64,000 nt of DNA from Pseudomonas sp. MIACH (GTDB taxonomy: Bacteria; Pseudomonadota; Gammaproteobacteria; Pseudomonadales; Pseudomonadaceae). This document shows positions 8,483-20,500 of this stretch, piece by piece. Under the pieces are notes generated by a model. That model did no database searches. It was not told the DNA's origin and saw only the letters and a program-made list of their open reading frames with translations. A program made the translations under genes and the position numbers. The DNA lies in the NCBI RefSeq assembly GCF_001269925.1, contig NZ_LHVO01000046.1, positions 186,001-250,000 on the forward strand, in the 5' to 3' direction. Numbering within the stretch: the first letter of the stretch is position 1; the number at the start of each line of letters is the position of its first letter.

Positions 8483-11400
8483 CTATACAGGTTGTCGGGG
8501 GATGGCTTGCGTTGTGTCAAGGCTGATAGGTCGGGTCAGCTCTCTAACCCGGGCAATATCAAATCTGCGCTGCGCCATTGCCTCGATATCAAAGACACCG
8601 ACGTTATATTTTGGTCCCGTCGACGCGCTGCCAAAATGGTCGAGTCCTTTGCCGACTTTGCCACTGTTCAGTGTTTTTTCCAGCCCGGCTTTCATTGATG
8701 TTTCTGAATTGAATGTCGCCAACCCATAGTTGGGATCGTAATAAAACCAGCTTTTTTTGCTGGCGTCGGCGGGGTCGAACCTAACCCCCGCGAGCATGCC
8801 ATGATTTTTCGTGCCGATCAGCAAGGTCTTCGAAGTCTCGGCGTTACCCAGTATTGTGCCGATGTCCTCGTAGGGCATGAGTGTGCCTGAGGTTCCGGTT
8901 TGAAAGGTGTGTTGTCTGTCTACGTTAGCTTGCAACGCTGACAGGTCTGAGATGAATTTGGAACCGCCAGCGGACTTCGGGTTGGCCATGGCAATATTCA
9001 CGTTATCGATCAACGTGTTTTCGGTGCCCTCCGAGAGCGCGAGCGCCATCGTATTGGACAGGGCAGCACATTCACCTTGTGAGCCTGGTTGTGTCAGGGC
9101 AAGATAAAAGCCTTGGGACATTCCACGACTGGTTCCGCCCGCACCCTCTACTTCTCGTTTGAAATTCTCCATGTCGATGCGTTTTTCGGCAATGACGAGT
9201 CTTTCCCGTTGCCGAACCAGGCTTCCCACTTGTTCGGCACTTAGCTGGGTGTCTGCGATCAGTTGTCTGATTCGGTCTTTGCCCATTCTGCGGCGGTAGC
9301 CAGGTATAGTTTCCGGTTTCAAGCTGTTGTAGCCGGCGTTAAAGGCTTGCTCATCTCTTAGCTGCGCGTTCATGACGTTGATCTCGAATCTGGCGGGTAT
9401 ATCCGGATCGGAGCTGGCACCGGTAAAAAAGTCAAACAGGCCATTGACGTTGCGATGGTTATTTTCGGGCACGAACCCTTCTAGCGCAGGCCCGTCAGCC
9501 GCCATTGTCAGGGGGTTATAGGCATACCACTCGTCGTTCTCGAAAACGGCCGTGAGCTTGACAAGTGCAGAGGTCTCGCCATTTCTCACCGTGCCATCAG
9601 CCATGTCCGCAGTCGGGACAAACGCCTCTCCAATTGGCTTTTTATATTGGCCGCCCTGCATTCGGCTCACGGAGCTGAACGCCTCCTCGGTGCCGGTGCT
9701 AGTCAGGTCTTTGAGCTCAATGCTTTCTGCTTCCTTGGTCCCAAACCTTTCGATGAATTTTGCCGAGGCCTTGGCGGCTGCCCACGCCGTCCCGGATTTA
9801 GCCACAGTCCAGAGTTTGCCTGCACCCTCCGTGGTAACGTAAATCGCAATATCAATGGCCAGATCCCTTGCGGCCTCCACGTATTTGCCTTCGGTAATAT
9901 CTACAACGCTGTCGACTCCCGGCAGTGCGCCTAGAACGTTCAGGAGGAAGTTATCCGATTTCGAGCCATCCTCCAGGTTGTTCTCTCCGCGATGGATAGC
10001 AACAAGGTCGGGTTTGCGCAGGTATACCGAGTCAACCAGTATCTGCGACAGCGTGTCGAATCTAGCGCTGTCGTAGGGGGGGCGGAGGTCTGCGCTGCGC
10101 TCAGGAAGATCGACCCTTTCCCACATGGCTTTTTCAGGGGGATCGGAGGGAACCATGAGCAGATATTGGCTGCCTTCCTTCAAGACAACATCGGATTTGA
10201 CGCCCGGTTTCGGTTCTGCACCCGTTTTGAAGGCTTCAGCATCGATGGCCAGGTTGACCTTCTGACCGAGCTCGATCGATGGGGCAATATCAGGGATACG
10301 GACGATATGCCCTGAGGCCGGGTAAACCGCGAAATTTCGGCTTACCCCTTGGTATAACGAATTCAACACGACGCCATTACCGGCGCCTTCCACTTTCAGG
10401 TACTCCACCGTGCCGAAGTTGAGGCTATTGCGTTCTTCCAAAGGCAGCTTGCTGAACATGTCCTTGAGCTGGGTGATGGTGTGGCGCCGACGCAGGAGGA
10501 AGTCTTCTTCGAATTGCTTGTCGAATTCCGCAGTGATGTCAGGCAGGTTGTGAGCTTGCGCAGACACCGCGTTGATGTCCAGCCCCCGCCGCCTCAGATC
10601 AAAATGTTCGGACAGGCGCCCCGCCTCATAGGCTTCTACGATGCTTGTCTGGATGTCGGAAAATATCCCCGCGCGAGTTGTCATGATGTCCCGGCTCTCG
10701 AAGTCGATGGCCGAACCATATTGTTTTCTCAGCGCGTCAAGGGCCATTGGCCTTCTGTTTGGCGGCTCAAAGGTACGCAGGTAGCGTTTGGCTTCAGAAA
10801 CTTCGCCAAGTTGTTTGTCCAGCTTCTGCTGGCTGCTGAGGAGCTGTTCGAGGGTGTATGGGGCCTCTTCATTTCTGACGATGTGGTTGTTCATGACCGC
10901 CCAATCCAACACCGGGTTCATCTGGGCGACAGACTGCAGTTGGGCTTCACGGTCGTTGATGGGGCCGATGCGATGAAGATCCATGACCTGCTGGAAGGTC
11001 ATGTCCGCAGCCGCCCCGGGAGCGTTCAGTTCGATTCGATTGACGGCGGTGGTAAAGCTCACCCATTCGGTCGAGCCCATGGTTATGGTCGATGGCACAT
11101 CGTTAACCAGCAGATGGGGCGCAGCGCCCGTCATCAACAGGCGCGCGGCCACTGGCGCAAGGTTTGCCTGGATTTTTCGATTATCGATCAAGTGTTTGTT
11201 GAGTCGCTCACGAATCTTGTCCGTGCCCAATCCCCAGTTATCCGACTGCATCAAGTCAAAGCCCGCCAGGCTAGTTCGGGAGGTCCCGGCTGCTGGGTCA
11301 AGCTCCAGCACCATGGCGGACAATAGCCATTGTTTAAGGCTGGTGACGGTTGCGGCGCCTTTCATCTCGGTTTGCAGGTGGGTGGCGAGTTCAAGGGCGC

Positions 11401-14239
11401 CATCGCTGGAGAGCAACTGGTCCAGCGCTTGGAACGGGCTGCTGGTGTTGAGGTTGGGGACTTGAGCGCTCAGGTAGCTGAGGAGATCGGTGTGGGAACC
11501 AATGGCGTTTTTAACGAACGCGCTCATTTTGTCGCGTTGGGCGGGGCTCAGGGGCAGGTCGGTGGAGAGAAACCCCCAGTTGTTCCCCAGGGCCGGCGCC
11601 TGCGGTATCGGTGTTTGCAAGGCGCGTAACAGGTTATCGACCTGCGCTGCCGTCTTCGCCTCGTACCAACCCTGATCCGCGAGGAATTTCTGCACGGTCG
11701 TCACGCCTTTAGGGCGGTGTGAGGAGCCCTGATCGACAATGAAGCGGGTGGTGTCGTCGTTGTCGATATTGCCGTGTTTGAGCTGACTGATCAGTGCATA
11801 GCGATCATTGCTATCCGCCAATGCGATTTTTTGCTGATTCAGCCCATTCACCATTCGTTGCGGGTCGTCGGGGCTCGCTGGGAACTTCTTCAGGCTGTCC
11901 AGCAACGTCATGCTACGTTCGAATACGCGGCTGCGCGGGTCTGTAGGGAGGCTATAAAAACGGCCCACCCATTCCAACGGCGCGTTGCTGCTGCTGGCGT
12001 GAGACAGCGTGATCGGCTTTCCAGGTGTCGCGAATACCGAGGCGGCGGTCAGTACCGGCGCCAGCACGTCGAAATGCTCGGGGTACTTTTTCGCAAAGTC
12101 AGCGGCAGTAAAACGCTGGTCAACACCGTTGACTTTGCCGATCAAGGCCTCGTCCCTGGAGTCAAAGCGCAGGGAAGTCAGATCAACGTTGTTTTTCTCG
12201 GCCCACTCGGTGAAGCCACGGGCCTTGATGGCTTTGTCCAGGTAACTGCGCCGTTGGCCGAACAGGCTGTTAGCCGGAATCGGCCCGACCATCTTTGTCG
12301 AGGCTTGGGTGGGGTTGTTTTCCAGCTCGCGCATTGCGTTGAGCGTAGTGGCGGCCAGTGCGCTTTCGGCGCTTGCCAAGGCGTCTTGCGGGGATATTGC
12401 ACTGCCCGTTGTTGCGCTGGAGCGGGGCTCGACAGCCGCGGCCAGGGTTTCAAGTTTAGAGAGGGGCGAGGGCGCGTCGGCACGCTGTTGCCTGATGGCG
12501 TATTGGCGCTCACGTACACCTTTAGAGACGTTGTCGCCCGTGCTGGGGTCAATGAGTGCCTTGAAACCATTGTTACGGGTCATCTCGGTACTTCGATCAA
12601 GCAGCGATACCAGCTCGCGTTGACGCCAGTCGCCTTGTTGACCGTTTTGCTGGCGAGGGATCTCTTCGTTGTAAAACCTCATGACCTCAGACAGCGATGC
12701 AGAGGGTGGGGAGGGGTATCGAACAGCGAGATCCGATCCAGCGGCCATCTGCTGGACGGCATCTTTTATCGCTACCCAGGCATCACTCCATCCCGAAAGA
12801 TCGTTCACGCTAAAGCGCGCGTCGTTGCCGTTCGCCTTAGCCGTCAGCTCACCGGTGACGGGGTGGATAGCGATGCTGCCGGGCTCAACGGTGTTCTCTT
12901 GTACAAAGGTTGTAAAGGCACTGCCGGCCAGTGCATCCAGGAGGTTTTTGCGTACCTGGTTGAAGGTCGAATACTCCGGAATCTCTTTGAGCATTGGCGG
13001 GAATTCTTCGCCTTCGACTCGGGCTTGAGGGGCGAGTCTCATCACGGCCTGGCTGCATTGTTGCGCCAGGGTTCGATCGGCGTCCTGGACCTTTCGTGCC
13101 GCAGTTGAAGAGGTGAACCTATCAAGGCGTTGCGTCAACTGATCCGGCGGTAAATTCATAAGCCGCTGACTGGCTTCGCTTTGTCGCTGTTTGACCGGGG
13201 CGTAAACGGTCGCGTAGTGCGGGTCGGTGCTGCTGAGGGCGTGGAAGGTACCCTCGCGCAGCAGTTGTCCGATGCTGAACAGCGTGTCGTCGCTTCGTAT
13301 ACCGCCCAGTTGCAGGCCGTAGAACGAGGCGATGTTGTCAGCCGATGCGTGTTCGCGGTCGTGGAAAGTAATAACACCTTGCTTACCGTCGAGGACTTTT
13401 CTGGCGGCGCTGATGACCCCGGCCGATGCGGCTGCCCAGTCTGTGTCCCGATGCAGCGAGAGGTCGACCGGCACGTTGTTGCGCATTTCGCTCAGTTGTC
13501 CCCTGGAGTCGATCATCAATCCGCGAACATCGATCTTCCTGGCCTCGGCAAACGATTTAAAGGGTTCCGAGTGCAGCGCGTCGGCAAGTTCGGTCCAGGC
13601 CTGGCCGAAGGTTGAGTCCGCCGGCACAGCAACCTGGTCTTGCACAGCAATGGGCCGATTGGTTTCGGCTGCGAGCCGCTGTCGCATCAAACTATTGGCC
13701 ACACCTATGGCCAACTGCCTGTCACCACTGTCGATCAAGGCATCGGTGAATTGGCGAACCGCCGCATTGCGCGTAGCGGAGGCCGGTTCAGAGGCTTGCA
13801 GATCTCGGCGTAAGCGCAACGGGGCAGGACGAGTGTTCGGAGTGTGGGATGCCGAACTGTCGAGTATTTCCTGAATAAATTGAGCGTAGGTTTTTTGCGA
13901 GTCAATGGCGCTTGGCTGGTTCAGGAGTTGTTCCACCTGATTGCGCAGCGCGGTGTCCGTCAGCGGCTCATGGCTGCTTTCAATCAACTGGCCGGTGCGC
14001 TCGGCTACGCTGGGTTGCTCCTTTGTCACGGCGAACCTGAGCAATTGCTCGATACGTTTGCCGGCTGGCGCCGGTTCATCACTCGATTGCGCGGACGCGG
14101 GGAACGTTTGAATATCCTTGAGGCGTTTATGAAAAAACTCGATGACTTGAGAGGCTACTGAACCTATGGGGGGCGTGGACCGATTCAGCGCGCTTGGAGT
14201 AGTGGTGCTGACAGTGTGTGACGGAGTAAAGCTGATCAT
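8483..14239 (-). CDS. Giant putative type III effector/toxin with C58-like Cys protease domain
   Basis: 1918-aa protein, paralogue of the 2094-aa product encoded just upstream. The N-terminus MISFTPSHTVSTTTPSALNR is rich in Ser, Thr and Pro and has no acidic residue before position 34, as in Pseudomonas type III secretion signals. Three related units of about 105 residues follow, at roughly 205-310, 419-525 and 653-765. Each starts with a (S)xFgqxxxxLxxAL pattern and ends near a Phe-Tyr pair. The middle has a hydrophobic helical segment (FLLNVLGALPGVDSVVDITE onward). The C-terminus has Cys1724 in GECAALSNTMAL, His1813 in TKNHGMLAG and Asp1835 in FYYDPNYG. That order and context match C58 peptidases such as YopT and AvrPphB. 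An hrp-box-like promoter lies 66 bp upstream. Family membership is inferred, and dermonecrotic-type toxin or HopR-like labels are possible alternatives. Confidence 0.85.
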   Translation of the reverse strand: MISFTPSHTVSTTTPSALNRSTPPIGSVASQVIEFFHKRLKDIQTFPASAQSSDEPAPAGKRIEQLLRFAVTKEQPSVAERTGQLIESSHEPLTDTALRNQVEQLLNQPSAIDSQKTYAQFIQEILDSSASHTPNTRPAPLRLRRDLQASEPASATRNAAVRQFTDALIDSGDRQLAIGVANSLMRQRLAAETNRPIAVQDQVAVPADSTFGQAWTELADALHSEPFKSFAEARKIDVRGLMIDSRGQLSEMRNNVPVDLSLHRDTDWAAASAGVISAARKVLDGKQGVITFHDREHASADNIASFYGLQLGGIRSDDTLFSIGQLLREGTFHALSSTDPHYATVYAPVKQRQSEASQRLMNLPPDQLTQRLDRFTSSTAARKVQDADRTLAQQCSQAVMRLAPQARVEGEEFPPMLKEIPEYSTFNQVRKNLLDALAGSAFTTFVQENTVEPGSIAIHPVTGELTAKANGNDARFSVNDLSGWSDAWVAIKDAVQQMAAGSDLAVRYPSPPSASLSEVMRFYNEEIPRQQNGQQGDWRQRELVSLLDRSTEMTRNNGFKALIDPSTGDNVSKGVRERQYAIRQQRADAPSPLSKLETLAAAVEPRSSATTGSAISPQDALASAESALAATTLNAMRELENNPTQASTKMVGPIPANSLFGQRRSYLDKAIKARGFTEWAEKNNVDLTSLRFDSRDEALIGKVNGVDQRFTAADFAKKYPEHFDVLAPVLTAASVFATPGKPITLSHASSSNAPLEWVGRFYSLPTDPRSRVFERSMTLLDSLKKFPASPDDPQRMVNGLNQQKIALADSNDRYALISQLKHGNIDNDDTTRFIVDQGSSHRPKGVTTVQKFLADQGWYEAKTAAQVDNLLRALQTPIPQAPALGNNWGFLSTDLPLSPAQRDKMSAFVKNAIGSHTDLLSYLSAQVPNLNTSSPFQALDQLLSSDGALELATHLQTEMKGAATVTSLKQWLLSAMVLELDPAAGTSRTSLAGFDLMQSDNWGLGTDKIRERLNKHLIDNRKIQANLAPVAARLLMTGAAPHLLVNDVPSTITMGSTEWVSFTTAVNRIELNAPGAAADMTFQQVMDLHRIGPINDREAQLQSVAQMNPVLDWAVMNNHIVRNEEAPYTLEQLLSSQQKLDKQLGEVSEAKRYLRTFEPPNRRPMALDALRKQYGSAIDFESRDIMTTRAGIFSDIQTSIVEAYEAGRLSEHFDLRRRGLDINAVSAQAHNLPDITAEFDKQFEEDFLLRRRHTITQLKDMFSKLPLEERNSLNFGTVEYLKVEGAGNGVVLNSLYQGVSRNFAVYPASGHIVRIPDIAPSIELGQKVNLAIDAEAFKTGAEPKPGVKSDVVLKEGSQYLLMVPSDPPEKAMWERVDLPERSADLRPPYDSARFDTLSQILVDSVYLRKPDLVAIHRGENNLEDGSKSDNFLLNVLGALPGVDSVVDITEGKYVEAARDLAIDIAIYVTTEGAGKLWTVAKSGTAWAAAKASAKFIERFGTKEAESIELKDLTSTGTEEAFSSVSRMQGGQYKKPIGEAFVPTADMADGTVRNGETSALVKLTAVFENDEWYAYNPLTMAADGPALEGFVPENNHRNVNGLFDFFTGASSDPDIPARFEINVMNAQLRDEQAFNAGYNSLKPETIPGYRRRMGKDRIRQLIADTQLSAEQVGSLVRQRERLVIAEKRIDMENFKREVEGAGGTSRGMSQGFYLALTQPGSQGECAALSNTMALALSEGTENTLIDNVNIAMANPKSAGGSKFISDLSALQANVDRQHTFQTGTSGTLMPYEDIGTILGNAETSKTLLIGTKNHGMLAGVRFDPADASKKSWFYYDPNYGLATFNSETSMKAGLEKTLNSGKVGKGLDHFGSASTGPKYNVGVFDIEAMAQRRFDIARVRELTRPISLDTTQAIPRQPV

Positions 14240-14511
14240 GGGACTGCCCTTTTACCTACGTATTTATAAGTACGGCCTCTCAACTGATACAGAGAGGTAC
14301 TTCAATACGTGGCCAAGGGGCTGATGGGCGTTCCTACGCCGAGGGGTGAGTAGGTTGCAGGATTTGTAAGCCGGTGTGCAGATTGGTCAGGGCAGGTTTT
14401 TTTCGGTGGACTGATGCTTTTTCACGGATAAGAAAGTGGTTAGAAGCGTTCGCGTGAAGCCTGGGGGATAGCGCCGTGATTCAGCCACAGCGCTTTCCCT
14501 GGCCTTGCGGT
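14240..14511. other. Intergenic stretch between the two giant genes
   Basis: Holds the hrp-box-like promoter of the downstream giant gene (14306-14334) and a leader. The portion 14247-14380 is visibly related to the stretch upstream of the other giant gene (20800-20935). Both share ACAGAGAG, the promoter, and a later TTTGTAAGC. Nothing else recognisable is seen in 14385-14511; no clear terminator of the upstream gene was found. Confidence 0.6.
14306..14334 (-). promoter_or_regulatory. hrp-box-like (HrpL-dependent) promoter
   Basis: On the minus strand the site reads GGAACG-N16-CCACGTA, against the HrpL consensus GGAACC-N15/16-CCACNNA. All fixed positions match except the sixth of the -35. 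It ends 66 bp before the ATG of the 1918-aa gene at 14239. The same pattern with the same spacing and the same single mismatch precedes the paralogous gene. Confidence 0.8.
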
Positions 14512-17500
14512 CTATCCGCCGGTATACCCATGGGAATAGGGGGCCTTCGGTTTTTCGATAAGTTGTTCCATCCATTTTGCGTCCAGCGGGTTAATAGGAT
14601 TGCCCCCATACACAATCTTCAGATTTTCGCGGCTCCATAGGGACATGACTTCGCTCAATTTCTGTGTGTACAGGCGGGCTGGGCAGGCGATATCTGCCCA
14701 AGGATCGACAATCCAGGCGTCCCTCCAAGCGGCTTCGGAAAAGTCTGGCGTGCCTGGGGGAAGCGTGGAAGGACCTCCGACGACGGTGAACGAATGGGCG
14801 GACGAAGCCCCCCATTCGTAAGCCCTGCCGCCGCTTTTTTTAATGATGTCCTTGGACAGCAAGGCCATTTCTCCACAGTTGCCAGCGCCGGCTTTCAAGA
14901 TCAGGCTCGGGCGGTTCACGGCATGTTCCGGCACGGTTCTGCGTAACCATTCATTGGTCATGTTTGCGGCATCTGCGCGTGCCTTGTCCGCTGTTGAGCG
15001 GATGATATTGGCGGGTCCCAGCCCGGTTGCCTTCATGGCCCGATTCACGCTGTTTTTCGCTTGGACGGCATAGAACTCGTTTTTCCGTTCTGGCGTCCAA
15101 CTGTTGAAGCCGTCGGGTTCGGTCAACTTGGACACTTGGTTCGGCCGCAACGCGATATTCGGTTTGCTTATCGCCTTGGTCTGCTGCAGCTGATAGATCA
15201 CTTCGCGCTGTTGTTCGTGAGTAAAGTCTTTGCACGACGCTTTTAATGTATCGATGTCCTCTTTCAGGAAACCGGACCGCGCCAGCTCTTTGAAGGCTGA
15301 ATCCAGTTTGGGCAAGGCAATGAAGTTGGCATCAAACGGCATCTCAGTGACACCTTGCCGTGTACTGAATGCGTTGCGGTAACCCTCGACCAGGGAAAAG
15401 TCGCGGGGTGTGCATTTGTTGAAAGTCAGTTCGCCGGTGGGGGTGCCACTCAGTTTGGTGTAGTAGAACTCTGCGGTATCAGCCTCTACCACCAGGTAGT
15501 TGGTTTTACCGTCGGCTGCCTTCACCACCACCCCTCGAAGTTCACGTTTGTCATTACAGCCATCGCTGATTTTGTTGAGCTTGACCACACGGGTTTCGCT
15601 GGCCAGGGAACCACTCGCTTGTGCGCCGGAAAAGCCAAAATTGGGATCGTGTTTCAGGCTGCCGGTGATCTGCGATTTGTAGGCGATGGGCGTGCTCTGA
15701 GGCATCGGGACCAGTTGGGGGCCCATGTCGCCATCGACCATTTTGTATCGACGGCGCTCGAAAATGACAAATTGATCCCGCCTCAACAGACCTGGCGCCG
15801 AGGGGAACAGCCGCTGGTGCTCAAGCGCCTGAAGTTCCTGGCGCGACGTGTCGGTAACGACCTCTATTTCTTTGGAAAAACATGTGTTACTGACTCCGCG
15901 CCTGACCCTGTCCTGTGCAACGGTAGGGGCTGGACAGGTCGCTTCAAAACCCTCCAGCGGCTTGTAGTGATCGGCTGATTCCAGATCACTCAGCACGCCA
16001 GGGTTGCGGGTGTCGTAACGGTAAACCTTGCCCTCATTGACCACATCAAAGCCATGGCGACGTGGCAGGGTGTAGGCGTCGGCGGCCAGTGGCTTTTCCG
16101 TGACCAGCGCTTGAGTGCCGTCTGAAAAGGTTTCTCGTCTTACAGCTGACGACGTATCAGAGATGAAGCCTTCCAGGGCCGGCCCGTAAGCGGTCATTGT
16201 CTTGGCGTCGTAGGCGTACCATTCCCCCGCTTGACGCACCGCAGTGAGCCTGATCTGTTGCGCGCTGCCGGGTTGAATAAGCGCGCCATCGGCCCTGTCG
16301 GCCGCCATGTTCCATTCACCGTCCGCCTGTTCCACCAGAGGGCTGCCCTGCAGACGGTTGACGGCGTCGGACGACTTCGCAGTACTGGCGGCAGTCACGT
16401 CTGTAACCGCCATTGAGGCGACGGCTGCTTCGGCCGCGGATTGAACGACATTTTCTCCAAGCCTGACGGCTGCACGTTCGAAGGCACCCATCGCGACTGA
16501 CCACACCTTTCCTAATGCACCGGGAAAGACAATGCTCAGCGCATCAAATAAGAGGTCCCGGCCCGCCTCGGCGTAGTTGCCTTCGTAAAGGTCTTCGACG
16601 CTGCTGACAACGGGGACCATGCGCGCCAGGACGTTGAGCCGTTCAAGAAAGGTGGGGCCTTTTGTTTCCAAGGGGTTGTAGCCATGGTTGATCGCCTTGT
16701 ACTCGTCTTTGCGCAGGAAGTGCGAGTCGACGCTGGTTGTGGCAATTTTCTCCAGTTGCTCATTAGAGAACGCGGGCGCCGAGTTTGAGCGGGTGTCGCC
16801 GAATGTGGCCAGACCATCATTTATGAGCTTCCCATTTACCAGCGTGACCGGTGTGATGCGGTCGACGATCACGTTTGAGGTGATTGCGTCTCGTGGCGCC
16901 GCCGCTGAGCTGAAGGCGGTGAAGTCCAACGGCAATGCATGGGGGCCTTCATCGGCGCCGTCATAAATCTTGCCGAAAGCCTTATTCGTGCCGCCCAGGG
17001 GCATGGGGTTGGGTAAGTTCGAGAGTATTTTTACAGTGCCGGCATCGGGAAAAAGGGCGACATCGGTGATGCTTGCGTCTTGCCCGGTCGCACGAATCAG
17101 CAGGCCGTGGCTGCCTTTTTTACCGGTTTTGGCGCTGAGGTTTTGCCATGTGCTGGTGTCTGATTCCCGAACGCTGTAGTACTCAATCTTGCCGTTGGCC
17201 AGATGGTTGCGGACCTCTGCCGGGAGCCTGCACAGCAAGTCTTTGATGATCACAATCGAGTGAGCACGACGAGGGACGAAGTCGCTTTCGATCGCCGCGT
17301 CGTACTGCGCATTGACGTCGGGCAATTGGCTCGCCTGATCATGCAGTTGCTGGATAGGGATACGCGTATCCCTGGCTTCCCAGGCAGGAGTATCCGCGCC
17401 ACTTGTCAAACGATCGATCAGGTTTGTTGGCCTGTACGTATCCCCCAATTGTCCGGCTTCATAGGCTTCGACCACGCTCGCCATGGTGCCGTACAACTGA

Positions 17501-20500
17501 TCGCTTTCTCTCCATAGACTTTGTTGTTCATAGGGCACCCCCTCACCAAATTTCTGTTTGAGGTTCTCAAGTGCCAGGGCGCGTCGGGTGGGTACAGGAA
17601 ATTCGTTGATGTAGCGTTTGGCATCTGCCACGGCAGCGGTTTGCTCACCCAATGCCTTGACACACGCTTGCAGCAGCTCCGGCGTGTATTGGTCATTGGC
17701 AGTCCTGCTGATGACACCATTGATGATCCCCCAATCAATCAGAGGGTTCATTTGCGCCCTGAGCAATTGCAGCTGTTCTTGGGGGGAGAGAGGCTTGATC
17801 TTGTGGAAGTCCATCACCTGCTTGAAGTTCATGTACCGCGTGGCCCCGGGCGCTGTTTGTTCGATCCGGTCTACGGCGGTATGAAACATTGCCCACTGGG
17901 GTGTGCCCTGAATAATGGACGGTGGCAGATCTTTGACCAGAAACTGCGGCGCAGCACCTGACATCAGCAAATGGGCCGCAATCATTGCCTGTTGAGACGG
18001 CACGTCGCTGGCGTTGGGCTGATCAAAGTGGCGTGCAAACTGTTGGCGTATTTCATGTGCCGGTCGCCCCCAGTTTTGCACCTGCATGAAGTCATAACCC
18101 GCGACACGATTGCGTTGCGTGCCGGCTGAGGGATCGAGTTCCAGTACCAGAGCGGTCAACAGCCACTGTTTGAGGCTGGTCGTAGTGAATGCACCCTTCA
18201 TCTCGACTTGCAGATTCGTGGCCAGTTCCAGCGCGCCGTCACTGGAGAGCAGTTGGTCCAGCGCTTGTGCAGGGTCACTGCTGAGGCGGGGGACTTGGGC
18301 ACTCAGGTAGTCGAAGAGGTTGGGATGGTTGCCGATGGAGCGTTTCACGAACCCACTAACGGCTTCGCGCTGGACCGTGCTCAGGGGGAGATCCGTGGCA
18401 AGAAAACCCCAATTATTGCCCAGTGCCGGCGCCTGCGGCGTAGGTGTCTGCAGAGCCTGTAACAGGTTATCGACCTGCGCCGCCGATTTCGCCTCGAACC
18501 ACCCCTGATCCGCGAGGAATTTCTGTACCGTGGTCATGCCCTTAGGCTGATGGGATGAATCCTGATCGACCATGAAGCGGGTGGTGTCGTCGTTTGAGAT
18601 ATTGCCGTGTTTGAGCTGATCGATGAGTGCATGCCGATCATTGCTGTCGCCCACTTCACTTGTTTGCCGGTTCAGCCATCTGACGATTTGTTCTGGATGC
18701 CTGGGGCTGTTCAGAAAGCTCTTCGTACGACCCAGTTGCACCGAGCTGGCGTCGAATGAGGCGGTACTTGGGTTCGAGTTGATGCCATAAAAATTGCACA
18801 CCCATTCCAATGGCGCGCTGTTATTGGCGTGAGCCAGCAGTATCGGGGTGTCCCGTGCGAATGTCTGGGCGGCGGTCACCACCGGCGTGAAGACATCCAA
18901 ATAGTCGGGGTATGTTTTCGCAAAGTGGTCGACTGTAAAACGTTGGTCAACGCCGTTGACCTTGCCTATCAGCGCGCTGTCTTTAGGGTCGAATCGCAGA
19001 GAGGTCAGTTCAACGTTATGGGTTCCAGCCCATTGCGTAAAACCTCGTCCGTTGATGGCTTTGTTCAGGTAACTGTGCCATCGACCGAACAGGCTTTCAG
19101 TTGGAATCGATTCGATCATTTTCGACGAGGCTTGACCCATGCTCGCTTTCAAATCATGCATTGCCCGGTGCGTGGCGACAGCCAGCGCGCTGTCGGCAGT
19201 TGCCAGCGCTTCTTCTGCTGATATTACGCTGGCCGCTGTCGCGCTCGGATCGGCTTCTACCGCTGCCGCGAGCGTTTCAAGGTTTGAAAGAGGGGCGGGC
19301 ATTTCGGCAAGCTGTCGCGTGACGGCGTACTGTCGTTCCCTTACAGCAATGGATTGGGCGTCGCGCGTGCGGGTGTCAGTGAGCGCCTGGAAACCGTTGT
19401 TATGGGTCATCGCGATGCTTCGATCCAGAAGCGAGATCAGCCCGGGTTGTTGGCCGTTGGGTTGGCGAGGAATCTCTTCGTTGTAAAAGCTCATGACCTC
19501 GTGCAGCGATGCAGAGGGTGACGACGGGTATCGAACAGCGAGATCTGCCCCAGCGGCCATCTGCTGGATGGCCTCTTTTATCTCTGTCCAGACATCACCC
19601 CATCCCGAAACATCGTTCACGCTAAAAGAGCGGTTGTTGCCATTCACCTTGCCCGTGAGCTCACCGGTGCCGGGGTGGATACGAACGCTGCCGGGCTCAA
19701 GGTTGTTCTCTTGTGCAAAGGCGTTAAAGTCGCTGCCGGCCAGCGCAGCCAGGAGGTTTTTGCGCACCTGGTAGAAGGTCGAATACTCCGGAATCGCGTT
19801 GAGCACCAGCGGGGGCTCGTCGCTTTGGGCTCGGGCTTGAGGTGCGAGTCGCATCAGGGCCTGGCTGCACTGCTGCGCCAGGGCTCGATCGGCTTCCTGG
19901 ACCTTTTGCTCCACGGTTGACGGTGTGAACTGCTCAAGACGCTGCTTCAACTGATCCGGCGGCAAATCCATGATCCGTTGGCGGGCTTCTCCTTGTCGCT
20001 GTTTGACTGGAGCGTAAACGGTGGTGTAGTTCGGATCGGGCGTGCTGAAAGCGTGGAAGTTGCCTTCGCTTAGCAGTTGTCCGACGGCAAGCAGTGTGTG
20101 GTCGCTTTCGATTTGACCCAGTTGCAAACCGTAGAAAGCCGCGATGTTGTAGGCCGACGCCAGATGGCGTCCGTGGACATCAACGGCCAGCGAAGTGTTC
20201 CCGGCGACTTTTTTGACCGCGGCCAACACCGCCCCTGACGCGGCTGCCCAGTCCGCGTCGTTACCCAGGATGAAGTCGGCAGGAGGCTCCTTGCTTGTCT
20301 CGATCAGGCGGCCCTCGGGGGTAATTGTCAGTTGGGAGATATCGAGCTTCCGGGCCTCGGCAAACGATTTGAACGGTTCCGAGTGCAGGGCGTCAGCCAG
20401 TTCCGTCCAGGCCAGGCCGAAGGTTGAGTCGGCCGGGACGGTAACCCTGTCCTCGGCATCGCTGGGGTGATCTTTCTCGACGGCAAGCCGTTGGCGCATC

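Noticed and set aside
14512..14514. TAG of the 2094-aa gene as a second premature amber
   Set aside because: The frame stays open for only about 22 codons and the added peptide has no compelling features; the protein already ends well past its catalytic module.
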